Shown here: piece after piece, positions 13,720 to 25,540 of the stretch
Numbering within the stretch: position 1 is the first letter of the stretch
How the letters are laid out: each line of letters starts with the position of its first letter
From: Monosporascus cannonballus
Lineage: Eukaryota > Ascomycota > Sordariomycetes > Xylariales
Length of the DNA: 64,000 bases
Direction of reading: 5' to 3'
Assembly (NCBI GenBank): GCA_004154925.1
Contig: QJNS01000004.1
Span: forward strand, 248,001-312,000
Program-made: the position numbers and the translations under genes
The notes under the pieces: model-generated
Told to the model about the DNA's origin: nothing
The model's input: only the letters and a program-made list of their open reading frames with translations
Databases searched by the model: none

Positions 13720-14370
13720 TAAGGAATCCGGTTTTATTTATAAAGAAACTCGGAAAGGGGCTGTATTTTTGTTATAATTATCGGGCGTTAAATATAATAA
13801 CCAAAAAAGACAGTTATTTTTTACCTTTTATTTGGGAAATTTTAAAATTAATTTTTCATATTAAGTAATTTATGAAAATAAACGTTTAAATAATATTTTA
13901 TAAAATTAGGATTAAAAAAGGAAATAAATGGGAAACGGTATTCCGAATATATTTCGGTTTATACGAATAACTAATAATACCGTTCGGCTTATATAGGGCT
14001 TTTTCGATTTTTTAACGATACGTTAATAAGGTCTTAAGGGAATACCTTAACGTTTTTTGCTTAACGTATATAGATAATATCTTTATTTTTTCCTCCGGAG
14101 CCCAAAATATTATAGGCAAACAATAAAAAAGGTTCTAAGCCGTTTAGGAAAAATGGGTTTAAATTTAGATATTTCCAAATGCGAATTCACCGTAAAAACG
14201 ACAAAATATCTTGGATTTATTATAAACGCCGAAAAGGGGATATAAATAGACCCCGAGAAATTACACGTAATTAAAAAAATAAAAAATTCTTAAAACGTTT
14301 AAAAGAATCCGAAATTTCTTAAGGTTTGCGAATTTTTATTAAGACTTTATAACCTATTATACGGATATAT
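13720..14370 (+). pseudogene. A2 reverse transcriptase domain remnant
   Basis: Plus-strand gypsy reverse transcriptase. It reads VLFIKKLGKGLYF, then YRALNIITKKDSYF (consensus YRALNxITxKDRYPLP) near 13,728-13,835, a YIDNIFIFSS catalytic box near 14,054-14,095, and LNLDISKCEF followed by KYLGFIINAEKGI near 14,155-14,240. These blocks are collinear with the family. Stops such as TAA inside GI*IDPEK reflect decay. RNase H should follow to about 15,100. No functional protein can be made. Confidence 0.85.
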
Positions 14371-15689
14371 CAATACCGCTAATAATCTTAACCCAGAAAG
14401 GAATTTTATTTTGCTAAGGAAAAAAAATAATATTTAAATATTTTAAAAATACTTATATAATAAAACGGATTTTAACGTAATAAAACCACGAAATATTTAT
14501 AATATTAAAAGCAAATTATTTAAAGGTAATATATAAAGATTTTTTATTTTAAAACAATAAATTAAAAATATTTCGTATAATTACTTATTATTTTTTAAAA
14601 TTTGAATTACGTTAAAGTTAATTACGAAATATATAATAAGAAATTTTTAACGGTAATAAACTATTTAAAAACGTAAGATATGGAATTATATAACATAATA
14701 ACCTTATTTAGAATTATTATTAATTATAAAAATATAAAATATTTTATAATTATTAAAAAATTAAACGAATATTAAAAAAAAAGTAATTAAAAATATTATC
14801 TTATTTTAATTTTTATTTCGAAATTTGTACCGACCTTTTAAATATTAAAGCCGATATATTTTTACGTAAAAAAAATATATATTTATAAAGGAGAATAATA
14901 ACCGAAAAAGCGTTCGAAAGTTATAATTAATAAAAAATAAGTAATTATTTATTTTATTTACGAAATATTGGATATAGATTAAAAATACGATAGGGTTAAT
15001 AATATTAAAATTAAAAATAAAAAGGTATTCTGAAAAATATAAATATTTTAATATTATAAAATTTTTTAAAAGGTTTAGAACGTCACGTTAAAACATAATA
15101 AAAATTATAACCGTATTATTAGAATTATTATAAAACGGCAATGTAATTTTTTTTAAAATTAAAATTATTAATATTAATTATGAAATAAATTTGAAATGTT
15201 AAAAGTTTTTTTAACTTCGGAAATATTTTTAAATTTTAAATTAAAAACTGTTTAAAACAGTTTTAATATAAAATATTGATTATTTCCATATAATAAGTCA
15301 TTTAAATAAAGAAATTATAATAATAATATTTTCGAAAACTTTTTTTTGGCCGGATATATATCGTATAATAAAGTAATTTTATAAGAATTATAACGTATGC
15401 AATTATAAAAACGTATAAAAATAAAACAAAAAGTTATCAAAATTATTCACGATTTCCGAATAATTTCATAACGAATTATCGATCGATTTTATAATTAACT
15501 TATTAATTATTTTTAAATACGGTTTATATTTTTTAATAATTATAATAAACCGATTATTTAAAATAGTAATTTTAAAAATAAGACGCATTATAAACGTAAA
15601 AATATATACGGAGGTATTCGTAAAAATATATTAAAAAATTTATAATTTGCTTTAAAAATATTATAAATAATAAAGGAATTAATTAATTA

Positions 15690-16220
15690 AGGAAATTCTA
15701 AATTAGATTTTACAAATTGATAAAGATAAAATAACATTTTTTTATTACATACCACTTAAAAACTAATAATATTATAGAAAAAGTTAATTAGGAAATACTA
15801 ATATATTTACGAACTTTTGTAACATATTCATGATAAAAATGGAACAAATTTCTCCAAAGGCGATATTTATAATTAATAATTAAAATATAATTTCGGTAAA
15901 ATTAATTTTGTTTTATTTTACAAGTATTACGTTAACCCAATTTTGTAAATAAAAAATAATTCAGTAATTAAGAAAGATTTACGTATACAAATAAAAAATT
16001 TCGTTAGGAAATTACGAAAAAATACGGAATTTGTTGAAGCGGTAATAACGGCGCCATAGCAAACCTAGGAGAAAATAATAAATAAATATTATTTTCACGC
16101 CGAAAAATACGAAATTAATAATAAAGTTTATTTATTTTTAAAAATATTACTATTTTTCGGCCGTCGAAAACGTTAAGATAATTTTAAATTAAATATAGTT
16201 AAAGAAATTTATAATTATTG
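15690..16220 (+). pseudogene. A2 integrase C-terminal region remnant
   Basis: Near 16,120-16,210 the plus strand reads KVYLFLK followed by an RR-like block and NFKLN. This matches the KVWLSLKNIxTxRPSKKL motif of the gypsy integrase C-terminal (GPY/F-type) segment. A3 has the better preserved copy at 58,281-58,345 (KVWLFLKNIIIFWPSKKLE). The integrase zinc-binding and DDE residues upstream could not be read with confidence. Confidence 0.7.
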
Positions 16221-16389
16221 TTATATTAATATGTTAAGGCATATAAATATGGACCTTTTACCGTTTTAAATTAATATACATCTATAACCCTTTTTTATTA
16301 TTTTTTAAAAAAATAACGAACCGAAATTTAAATTCGAAAATATCCTTTAAACTCGAATTAAAAAAATAAGGAAAGGTTTTATACATTAA

Positions 16390-16960
16390 ATGTAAGTAAA
16401 AAATAAAATTACGTAAAATTAATTTAAAAACGGTTCGAAACATTTATAAATATGGCGGTTTTATAATAATTCGAAAGCAAATACGGTAATATAGCTAATA
16501 ATAACGGACTTTAAATCCAACGTATTATCCGAAAACGGACAAATAAAAATCCAGTTCAAAAATACCGGCCTGGCGTCGTATAAGTAATATAGGAAATTTG
16601 GGGAAACCGTTTAAGAATAAGCTTATATAATTCGCAAATAAACGTTAAAATAACGTTTTCGCGATTTACGAATAAAATATATTAAAAAAGAATAAAGAAT
16701 TATAAAGGAAATATGCCGGTTATAAAATTATTTAATTATTTCTAAAAACTTATAAATTTAACGATTTATTTTACAAATTATTAACGTTAACGTTATATTA
16801 AAATTACGTACTTAAGGTACGCAATTTTTCGGCCTTATTTATATTAAATTCCGGGAAAACCAGAATTTCTTTTTAACCGACTAAATTATAATTATAAGGT
16901 TTTTGAAAATATTAATAATAGAATTATTAATAATTATTTATTTAATTTATAATATAAATT
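16390..16960 (+). pseudogene. Post-integrase conserved frame of family A (A2 copy)
   Basis: Downstream of the integrase, a plus-strand frame (KTYKFNDLFYKLLTLTL and LFILNSGKTRISF) is collinear with an open 65-codon stretch in A3 at 58,940-59,137. Conservation of the same frame in two copies suggests it was coding, either as an extension of pol or as a third frame. I do not recognise the family. Confidence 0.5.
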
Positions 16961-17039
16961 AATAAATAATATAAAAAAATATAAGAATATTGCAAAAAAA
17001 ATTATATAACGGGATTTATTATTTTTATATTTAATACAT

Positions 17040-17940
17040 CCTTTATTATAATAAGCGGAATAACCGGCAAAACCGGCAACGTTATTTACGTATAAATAAT
17101 ATATAAGCTAAGAATTAAGGGCGTAAATTTATTTTATAACGAATAACGTACGAAAACCTAAAACGCGAATATAAGGTTTCGGCATCCGTTTTTTCCTAGG
17201 TACGAATAGCCGTTAAATCAAGGTTAATATTAAAGGAACAGTATAAGAAATACGTGAGGAAAACAAATTTATTAAAGTTTCGGTAATTATAATTAAAAAT
17301 AATTTTCCAAATTACGTCGACCGTTTAACGAAATTCAAAAATATCTGCAAATTATATAAAATTTATATAAAAAAGTATATTAACAAAAATAAAAAAATCT
17401 TTATTTTGGAATATTTATAATTATAATTAACGCAGGCCTAATAACGGATTACCTTTATGGTTATAATAATAAATATTTTGGGAATAACTAAAGAATAACG
17501 TATAAACAAATTATATGTCTTATTAATTCAAATAAAATACGTCCGGCTTTTCGGCAAAACAAATTATATAAATAAAATAAGGCATATCCTAAATACGGGC
17601 GGGATATTTATTTAAGGTAATACGAATATGTAACGTACGAAAGATTTTAGCAGATTCCGATTTATTAAAAAGGCCCGAAACCGTAAGAACGTTTTTTTAT
17701 GGGGTATTTTCGTAACGTTATAACATACTAATTAATTTTTAAGCCGATACGGAATAACATATAAAAACATTATTATAAGTATTAATAAAAATTAATTTAT
17801 CGAATAAAATTATTACTATAAAAAGGAAAAATTATAACAAATAAAAACGTAAGTACGTTTTTATATATAAATTTGTTTAACGTATAATTAGCCTATAATT
17901 AGTTATTTATGTTAAGCTTAATTCGGAAATCGATAAATTT
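17040..17940 (+). other. A2-specific segment before the 3' LTR
   Basis: About 0.9 kb present in A2 but absent from A3, where the sequences matching A2 about 17,035 and 17,940 lie almost side by side (about 59,235-59,275). The plus strand has a coding-like run at about 17,100-17,300 (YENLKREYKVSASVF and LILKEQYKKYVRKT) with stops at RIP-prone codons. It may be an accessory frame lost from A3 or DNA acquired by A2. The function is not recognised. Confidence 0.45.
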
Positions 17941-18009
17941 CCGAATTTCCGATTAATCAGAAACTAAAAATTAACGCGATTATTAATTTTGCGATAAGCT
18001 AACCCTTTT

Positions 18010-18028
18010 GGGGAAAGGTAGGGAGTAA
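18010..18028 (+). other. Polypurine tract of A2
   Basis: GGGGAAAGGTAGGGAGTAA immediately precedes the 3' LTR. The equivalent in A3 is GGAAAAGGTAGGAGGTAA before 59,339. It is the expected primer site for second-strand synthesis. Confidence 0.7.
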
Positions 18029-18212
18029 TGTAATAGGGCTATATGGAGCCTTATTATGGAATATCGGATAAATTCCGGTACCAAGCAGTATTATCGCAGC
18101 GCCTTATATGCGAATATATACAACTGTATTTTTATCTTTTTTTTTCTTTTTAGCTAGAAAATAAACTCTTATTGGTAATTGATTGGAGACCGCTGAGGTG
18201 AAGCCTGTTACA
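18029..18212 (+). repeat. 3' LTR of A2 (184 bp)
   Basis: TGTAATAGGGC ... CCTGTTACA, with proper TG/CA ends and followed by the duplicated GTTAT. It aligns with the 5' LTR over its whole length. Confidence 0.92.
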
Positions 18213-19200
18213 GTTATTTTCCATTTGTATTCTTTTTTAATTCTAATAAGGTTATATTTATTTCTAAGGTCGAACGTTATAAATTATTTAATTTCGTAAA
18301 ATTGGTTTTTAATTTCCGTAGTAAGAAGTAGTAATATTCCATTTTCAATAATAATATTATTTAATTATCGTTAATTAATGATAAGTCGTAATTTTCCGTT
18401 TTTTTTCGGTACAAAAAATATAAAATATTTCATTTGTGATTTCGAAAGTTAAATTTATCCTTTTTATAACCGATTTTTTAGATATCTTTTCAGAATACGT
18501 AATTCGTTTCCGTTAAGATTATAAATAAGGTAAAATTTCGTCGAAAATCCTTTTTAAGGATTATTTCATAATTTTATTTATTATGTTCTAATAAATTCGT
18601 ATTAAGCTCCTTTTTAAAAAACTGCTTATATCTAAAATATTGTAATAATATATTCATTAAAACTTTTAATTTTTTAGACTGTTATTTTTATTATTTGAAA
18701 TCGTTATTTAGTTATTTTAATTTCGGTTTGATAATAATAATAATACGTCATATTTGTTTTAATACTTATTTTCTTTTCTTATATTTTGTTCTTTTATTTA
18801 ATAAAGTATTTATCGTACCCTTATATTTGTATTCGTCGTTATTATTGATCGAATATTAAAATCTTAATTTTTTATTAATAAGAAATAAAACGAACTTTAT
18901 TGAACTAGTTTTACCGTTAATCAAAATTCTGTATTAACGTATCCATAATAATCCTAAGATTATATCGTAACTCCTAAATAAAACACTATCGAAATTAATT
19001 ATTTAATATCGTTTTTTAACAAAAATTAGAAAATAATTAATTTTGCGTGTAATCTTTCCTTTATTATAAACGAATTCTTAATTTTAGGTATTCGTCGTTT
19101 TATATGCTTTTAATTTATATTTTTACAATAATTTAAATTTTGTGAATTATATTCGGTATAATATAAATCTCGTCCAAAATTCCGTAATCCATTATTACGG
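18213..19200 (-). pseudogene. B2 pol remnant: RT N-terminal part and upstream
   Basis: Minus-strand continuation of B2 pol on the other side of A2. Just beside the junction it reads FDLRNKYNLIRIKKEYKWKI, which matches FDLRxAYNLIRIKEGDEWKT of gypsy reverse transcriptases and is completed by the residues across A2. Farther right it matches B1 (5,300-6,250) but no protease motif could be read. Confidence 0.75.
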
Positions 19201-21167
19201 TATATTAATACGTTCCGATTCGTATATCCAAAATAATAAGGTTATTAATATTTCCTATCGTTACGTTTCAAGCTTTTTTTGAAAGTTCTTTTTACTTCTT
19301 TTAGGTTTCGTTATTTTTAAATTTTCTTATAAGTAAACTTTTTTTAACTTTTGTTCGAATTCCTTAAACTTTACTTATTTTTTTTTTCGTTTAACGCATT
19401 AAGTTATTATATTGGTCGTTATTGCCGGCGTATTAATTTTTCGAATTATATTAATTATTTTTAAATCTTTTATAAATTTTTTCGTATTAAATAAATTATT
19501 TTTTTATGTTTACGATTATATCCCATTATACGTTATTCTAATTGTTATTTCAAAAATCTTTTATAAGCTAACGTATTTCTTTTTTAATAGCTTTTTTAAG
19601 GGGATTTACGGTAAATATTAATTAAAAATAAAAATCCGTAATAATTTTTTAATAATAAATTTTTACCGTACCTTAAATCAACCTTTTTGCCGTTTAGTAA
19701 TTATATTATCTATAATAATAAAAGGGGTTTTCTTACGGCCACTGCTTTTTTTCAGGCCAGCTTTTTGCTTTCGCTAATTGCTGGATATTTTTTAAGGCTA
19801 TGGCTCGAAATTGTCGATAATATTATTTATTTTTTTTTATTATACCCGGTACGGTCTGGAAAGTTAAATCCCTCGTAATATATACGGATAATTCGTACGT
19901 AAAATATATTATTTCCATTTTTCGTAATCGAGGCATTTTCGTTGTCGACAGCATATAGTATGTATTCTGCCCTATCGATCAGGTATTACGGGACAAAGTT
20001 TTTTTATTTAATTTTGGTATTTGCGTAATTATCTTTATAATGTTTTTTATTATGTTCGCGATACTTATTAAGCTAATTTCCTGATTCTTTTTATTTCGCG
20101 TCGAATTCTTTATCGTAATAATTCTTATTGGACTTTTTTATAGGCCTATTACGTATTTGGCTTAAATTATGTTAATAGCTTTATTATCGTTTCCTGAATT
20201 ATTTTTAAGTTATTTTTCCGGGATACATATCTAATTATCGTATTATGGCTTATTAGGTTTTCTACATTTCTAAGCTTTATATCTCATTTTGCTATAATTA
20301 AAGCATTTAATCTGGCTTTAATCTTATTTATGGGTAACGTTAAGTTCTATAAATCCTGGCGCCATTCCGTAAAAAGTAAGGGGTACGTTTCGTTTTTTTC
20401 CCTGGTTAAATTTAATATTTCCTTATCGTAAAACATATTATATCTTTTTTTTATCGTTTTTCAAATTGTCGATTATTAATTTTAATTACGTTTGCAATAT
20501 ACCGGTAAAGGGCAATTAATTATTTAATCCGGATAATTTTATTTTTTATATTATTTTTTAACTTTTTATTAAATATGTTGATAAATATATCGGTTTTGTC
20601 GTTTCCTTATCCGGCCTTAACCGCGAAATTTTTAAAGATTACGGCATATTTAAACGCAAATCCGTTTTATCGGAATTATAAAAGTTATTAGGCCGTAAAT
20701 CGTTCTTTATCCGGATTGCCGCAATTATCGCGTATTTTATTTTCGAAATTAATATATAGTGAAAAATTCTCGTTAGTAAAATCCTTTCGATTCGATTTTT
20801 TTATTCCCAGGAAATTTCTTAAAATAGGTTTAAATTAATTAGCAGCATTTCCTGTTAGGTATATTTTTACTATTAAGACTATCTCCGCTAGGTTATTAAG
20901 GTTTAAAAAACGAAGGTAAATTCGTGCCTAAATTAGAAAGGTTTAAGAGTTATTTTTTCCGTTATAGAGTTCCGGTTTTTTTGGTTTTATGCGAGCAAAG
21001 GAAGTTTGGGTAAGTAACGTAGCCCTAAGCTGTCGAATTTTTTTCTTTAGTTCCCGAATTCGAACCTAAAGCTGTTAAGTAAGGGTTTCCTAAGTGCTAG
21101 TCGATATCTTAACAGTATTAAGTATTGCTTAAAATTTGACGGTATTACTAAACAAAACCTTATAACG
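19200..21167 (-). pseudogene. B2 gag remnant with zinc knuckle
   Basis: Minus-strand Gag region between pol and the 5' LTR. At about 20,254-20,309 it reads KCFNYSKMRYKA-KCRKP, a CX2CX4HX4C nucleocapsid knuckle in which the second Cys and the His have become Tyr (TGT to TAT, CAT to TAT), as RIP would cause. The same knuckle lies at the same distance from the LTR in B1 and C. The two plus-strand frames at 19,412-19,621 and 19,687-19,878 are antisense shadows. Confidence 0.72.
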
Positions 21168-21575
21168 TATAACGAACTAAACGGTTTAACTAATTATTAA
21201 ACCTTAGCAGTACGGGTTTATATTAGCAGAAATATCGCGAGAATCTAAGTAATAAATATAGTAAGGTATTACGTCTCGTAATATCAAAAATGCCTTATCT
21301 TATTATAAACGATTAATATTGGTAAATATTACAAACTGATACTATTTAAATTATAGAAATAATAAGCGTATATATCTTAATGCCTTTATTATTGTTTATC
21401 ATTGCTTAATAAAGCCTTATTAAGCAGTTATTTAATACTGCTTAATCGTATTTAGTCGTATTTAGTCGTGCTTAGTTAAGATCCGCTAAGCGCTGATTAC
21501 TTAACCTTGAACTAACGTAGTTTTATGATCTTGGCTGGACCATTTTCGCACCCCCAGCTGGGTTGGGTTGTGATA
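21168..21575 (-). repeat. 5' LTR of B2
   Basis: About 408 bp, followed by target duplication AATAT. The U3 half contains tandem TTTAGTCGTA units at about 21,441-21,478 and the block GATCTTGGCTGGACC. That U3 is unlike the U3 of B1 and C, although the U5 half is shared. Confidence 0.88.
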
Positions 21576-22000
21576 AATATCCGTAATATATTCGGTATTA
21601 AATTAAAAATAATTATAATTTGGTTAAGATCCCGTGAAAGAATTCCGATATAAGAAATTTAAGGATTTTTTTTGGCTTTTAATGGAATTTAACTAAATAA
21701 TTTAATTAATTCGAAAAATGTTCTAAATTTCGAAAATTCTTCCTTTTTCCTGAAGTTTTTTATAAGCCGCTTAAAAAAATTCGTAAAACTATTATTATTT
21801 TTTAAGCTAAAAAATATGTTCGTTTATAGTATTTAATTGTGAAAATACTTTTTCATAAAACTTTTTTTTTTCAAATTTTATTTTAATATCCAGATAATCG
21901 GGAATATAATAAATAAATTACTCGAATTATTTATTAATAAATATTATATTCATTAATAATATTTAAAATTTAAACTATTATTAAATAATACTTTATAACA
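21576..22000 (-). mobile_element. B1 internal region, right segment (5' end of gag and leader)
   Basis: AT-rich sequence between the B2 target duplication and the B1 5' LTR. By position it holds the B1 leader and the start of gag. No readable motif remains. The assignment rests on its place between the two recognised pieces of B1. Confidence 0.6.
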
Positions 22001-22397
22001 TATAACAAATTAAAAGTTTAATTAATTATTAAATTTTAATTATTCAGATTTATATTAACAAAAATATTATAAAACGTTAAATAATAAATATGATAGTTGT
22101 ATTATGTTTCGTGATTTTACAATATTTTACGTAAGGAATTATTATTATAAATTAAAACTATTTAAATTATGGAAATAATAAACATATATATCTTTATATT
22201 AGTTTAAAGTATTTAAACGGTTTAAACCTTTAAGCTTATTAAGTTTTTTGAATTTTTTTGCCGGCTTAAGGCGTTTAAGATATTTGGCATCTTAAGATTT
22301 TTAAGCCGGTTACGTGATTTCTTGGCGGTAGTCGGGATTTTGTCTTTTTCGTGGGTCCGACCGTCTGCAAGGAAGCCAAGACCGTTAGGTCATAACA
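22001..22397 (-). repeat. 5' LTR of B1 (397 bp)
   Basis: Aligns at its low-coordinate half with the B2 and C LTRs (TATAACAAATTAAAAG ... GGAAATAATAAACATATATATC). At its high-coordinate half it aligns with C (CTTTAAGCC-type units, then AAGACCGTTAGGTCATAACA). The final 120 bp are barely mutated. The next five bases are AGAAT, and the matching left duplication would lie outside the window. Confidence 0.8.
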
Positions 22398-25300
22398 AGA
22401 ATTAGCAAACCGTTCTTGTCTTTCAGAACCAGCCATCCCCACCTTTTTGGCTAAAAATGGCTAGTCCTTCTTGGCGCTTCCAAACCAATAATATTTATTC
22501 AATATGCTGAAAAATCCCCATTTCAAAATCGGCTACTTTTGTGGTACTAAAGCTACTATTAGATAACCTATAAATTACGTTAAAAACATTGCCTTAATAT
22601 TAAACCGTTTTTTTATATATCTTAATAATATTATGAATATAAAGTTTTATAAACATTATTTCGTAGTTTCATAATAAATATTAATAATTTAACGAATCTT
22701 AAACACATATTTACGATATCATATTTTACAAATAAATATTTTAGAAAATTAATAAAAACAAATAAAAATATACATTACGCGTAAGGTAATTAATTATTAA
22801 CAAAAATAATATTACAAATATTACGAATTTTAATAAATAAGCAAATCATCAGTCTTTTATATTATAATGTAAAATGTTTCCTGTTAAATTATTACGGATC
22901 GTTTTGTAAAAAATAATATTATTATTTATTATATATCTTACAAAATTATGAATACCTTTATAAAATTAATAATTATTTTTATATTAAAACTATTATTAAC
23001 CTGAAATTTCGTTTACAATTTAACAATATAATAAAAACATTTATTAATATTTATTTTACGGTCCGAATCGAAAATAAGATTTATAAATAAAAAGATAAAA
23101 CATACCGTAACAGAAATTATTAATACATATATTAACCGTTTATAATTTAAATGAAAAATTTACTTATATAGGAATAAGTTAAAAACGATTTACGAATAAC
23201 GTTAAAATATTTTATAATACGATTGATAATAATAATTTATTATTTTTAAAAATAAATATATATTTAAAAATACTATATATATTACCTGTAAACAAAATTT
23301 TATTTTATATTATAAAATGTAATATTATTTATAAAAATAACCCTCAGCTATTTTAACATTATAAATTTTAAAGAAGTTATATAATTTGAAATATGCGTAA
23401 TTACGAAACGTTATCGAAAATACCTTCGACAAATTAAAATATAATTTTAAGATATTTAAGAAAAACATTTTTTATACGTAATAATAAGATAATTAAACAG
23501 ATTGATATAATAACTTTTATAATTTTTTATTAAATTATAATAAAATCAGGATTAATAATTCTGTAAAATTAAATAAAAAAGGTTATAATAACGATTAAAA
23601 TTAAATAAAGAGTTTTTCGGAGGTAAATTAGCAAAATAATATATATTATTTTATTGCAAAATATTATAATAAAATCGTCAAGAAATACAAGACATGTATT
23701 AGCAATTTAAAAAGAATTAAAAGACAAAATACTAAAATAAAAAGCTTTATTGTTATTCTAAATTCATCAACAAAAACATTGAATATTAAACCAAAATAAA
23801 TTAATTAATGTTCATGAAAGGTCTTTTAATTAATCTTTTAATATTTTTATTAAAATAATTTAAAATCAGTTAACTTCAGAATAAATGTATTTTCAATAAA
23901 TATTTAATATTTTTAAAATTAAAATAATTTACATATTATATTATAATATGATATATTAAATACAAATTTTACTTTTTTAAAAAATGTTCGTGTTTGACCT
24001 TTTATCCCTTTATTATTTTTAATATTTTTATATTTTTAATATTTTTATAACTTTATATTCGTATTATTTTTATTATTTCAATTATCTGCCGTATCTAATG
24101 AATTCATAATACCTTTATTATTATTATAATCTGTTCTTTTCGTTATTTATATGATTTTTAATATTTAACTCGTTAACTTTTTCGAAACTTTTAATTTATT
24201 GATGCCTTAATTTATCGTTTATATCAATAACCATACTAATAAGACTTCTTTTTATTCATTTAAGCCTAAATAATGTAAAATAATATATTATCGTTGAATT
24301 CGTTAATAAAAATATTAATAAAAATTTTAAAAATTATTTTTATAGTTAATCCATTATTTTAATTACTTTTTTAAAGCGAATTACCCTTTTAATAACGTTA
24401 TTAAAACTTTCTTTTATTATTATATTACCATTTTTCAAAATTCTTTTTTATCACGTTATCGAATTATTAATACAGTATTTACGAAAATAATTATAAACCT
24501 ATTTTAAAACAAAAATATCCATAGCTTTTTTAACGAAATAATTTTTTTTTTCGCCGGCAATCGATTTTTACCAAAAAAAGCTTATACTAACTTTTAAACG
24601 AAATAAGCAATACCATTGGCTTTTTTTAATATTAATAATTAATTCGCCTTTAACACTAACGAAGAATTTATATACGGCTTTATAAAATTTAACGTATTTT
24701 AAAGGTTGACATTAAAAAAATTTCATTTAAAGATAAATTTAAATAATAGTTAATTATTACCACATAATGTAATATAAGAAATATTATTGATCTTTAAGTA
24801 ACCTTTTTATATTTCGAATTTAATTATAAAAATTTAGAAAATTTTATATTAACCGAACTGCTTAGTTTCTTTAAAACCAATTTCATTTTAATTTTTTTAA
24901 AAAATAAATATATTTAATTTTTATTTATTTTTTCGGTATAATAATTTTTAAGTATTTAATATCTTAATTAAGAATTAATAATTACATTTTAATTTTATTG
25001 TTTTGTTTATTAAGCCTTTAATTGATTTATTTTTAATGCGTTTTAAGTAATATTATTATTTTATATAAGATTTACGAATAACATTTATATAATTATATAT
25101 TTCGGAATTCGTTCGAATTTTAGCTTTTTTGTGAAAATTATAAATGGATAAAATCTTTAATAATTTTGATATAACGTTATCGAATGTATATAATAATCGA
25201 TAAGTTCGAAACGGTTTTTGTCCTAATTTACGTTAATAAAATAACAATTATATTAGGAATAAAATACGGCTTTTTTTGCGAAAATCTTGAATTCGAAAAA

Positions 25301-25540
25301 ATGCTAATATTAATTATTAATTTTATATAAGAAATTAAGTTATTTTACAAATATTATTCGGTATTTTTCATTTTTTTAAGATATTAATAATTTTTTATTT
25401 TAATATATATTTATTTTTTTAAATACATTAGAAATAAAGGTATTAATATTTTATTTATTAAAGAATAGTAACGATTTAATTATATTACGAAGTAACAAGG
25501 TTAATTAAAGCTAAAATTATTTTATAAAATTAGTTGACTA
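22398..25540. other. AT-rich stretch without recognisable element
   Basis: The first 160 bases (to about 22,560) have ordinary composition. The rest is very AT-rich. No LTR, terminal inverted repeat or transposase motif could be read, apart from the coding-like minus-strand relic at about 24,440-24,790. It is probably an old, heavily mutated repeat. Confidence 0.5.
24440..24790 (-). pseudogene. Coding-like relic of unknown family
   Basis: Read on the minus strand, about 24,450-24,700 gives a protein-like run (KFYKAVYKFFVSVKGELI, KSQWYCLFRLKVS, GEKKNYFVKKAMDIFVLK). It is interrupted only by TAA, TAG and TGA at codons that RIP could create from Gln or Trp. Low-complexity AT DNA rarely gives such mixed composition. 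I do not recognise the family. Confidence 0.3.

Larger units (their letters stand above)
11358..18212 (+). mobile_element. Complete family A gypsy element A2, nested in B2
   Basis: Full-length 6.86 kb LTR retrotransposon on the plus strand. LTRs at 11,358-11,542 and 18,029-18,212 are flanked by a perfect GTTAT duplication (11,353-11,357 and 18,213-18,217). Gene order is gag (about 11,700-13,300), pol with reverse transcriptase (about 13,720-14,370), RNase H, and integrase ending near 16,210, then 1.8 kb of extra sequence before the 3' LTR. That order is typical of Ty3/gypsy. All frames carry RIP-type stops. It sits inside the reverse transcriptase of B2. Confidence 0.93.
7932..21575 (-). mobile_element. 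Complete family B gypsy element B2, split by A2
   Basis: LTR retrotransposon on the minus strand with both LTRs (7,932-8,339 and 21,168-21,575) and a perfect 5-bp target duplication AATAT (7,927-7,931 and 21,576-21,580). Without nested A2 and its duplicated GTTAT it is about 6.8 kb. In transcription order it holds Gag with a zinc knuckle near 20,254-20,309, reverse transcriptase split around A2, the rest of pol down to about 9,600, an oppositely oriented extra frame at about 8,680-9,060, and a polypurine tract beside the 3' LTR. All frames carry RIP-type stops, so it cannot be active. Confidence 0.9.
4379..22397 (-). mobile_element. Element B1, host of the left-hand transposon nest
   Basis: Ty3/gypsy-like LTR element on the minus strand. 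Pieces visible: internal segments 4,379-7,931 and 21,581-22,000, and the 5' LTR at 22,001-22,397. It is interrupted by B2 (with B2's duplicated AATAT) and by A1, and its 3' end would lie left of A1, outside the window. Removing B2 gives about 1.0 kb between the zinc knuckle and the 5' LTR, similar to the roughly 0.85-0.9 kb in B2 and C. This supports the reconstruction. B1 must be the oldest member of the nest. Confidence 0.7.
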
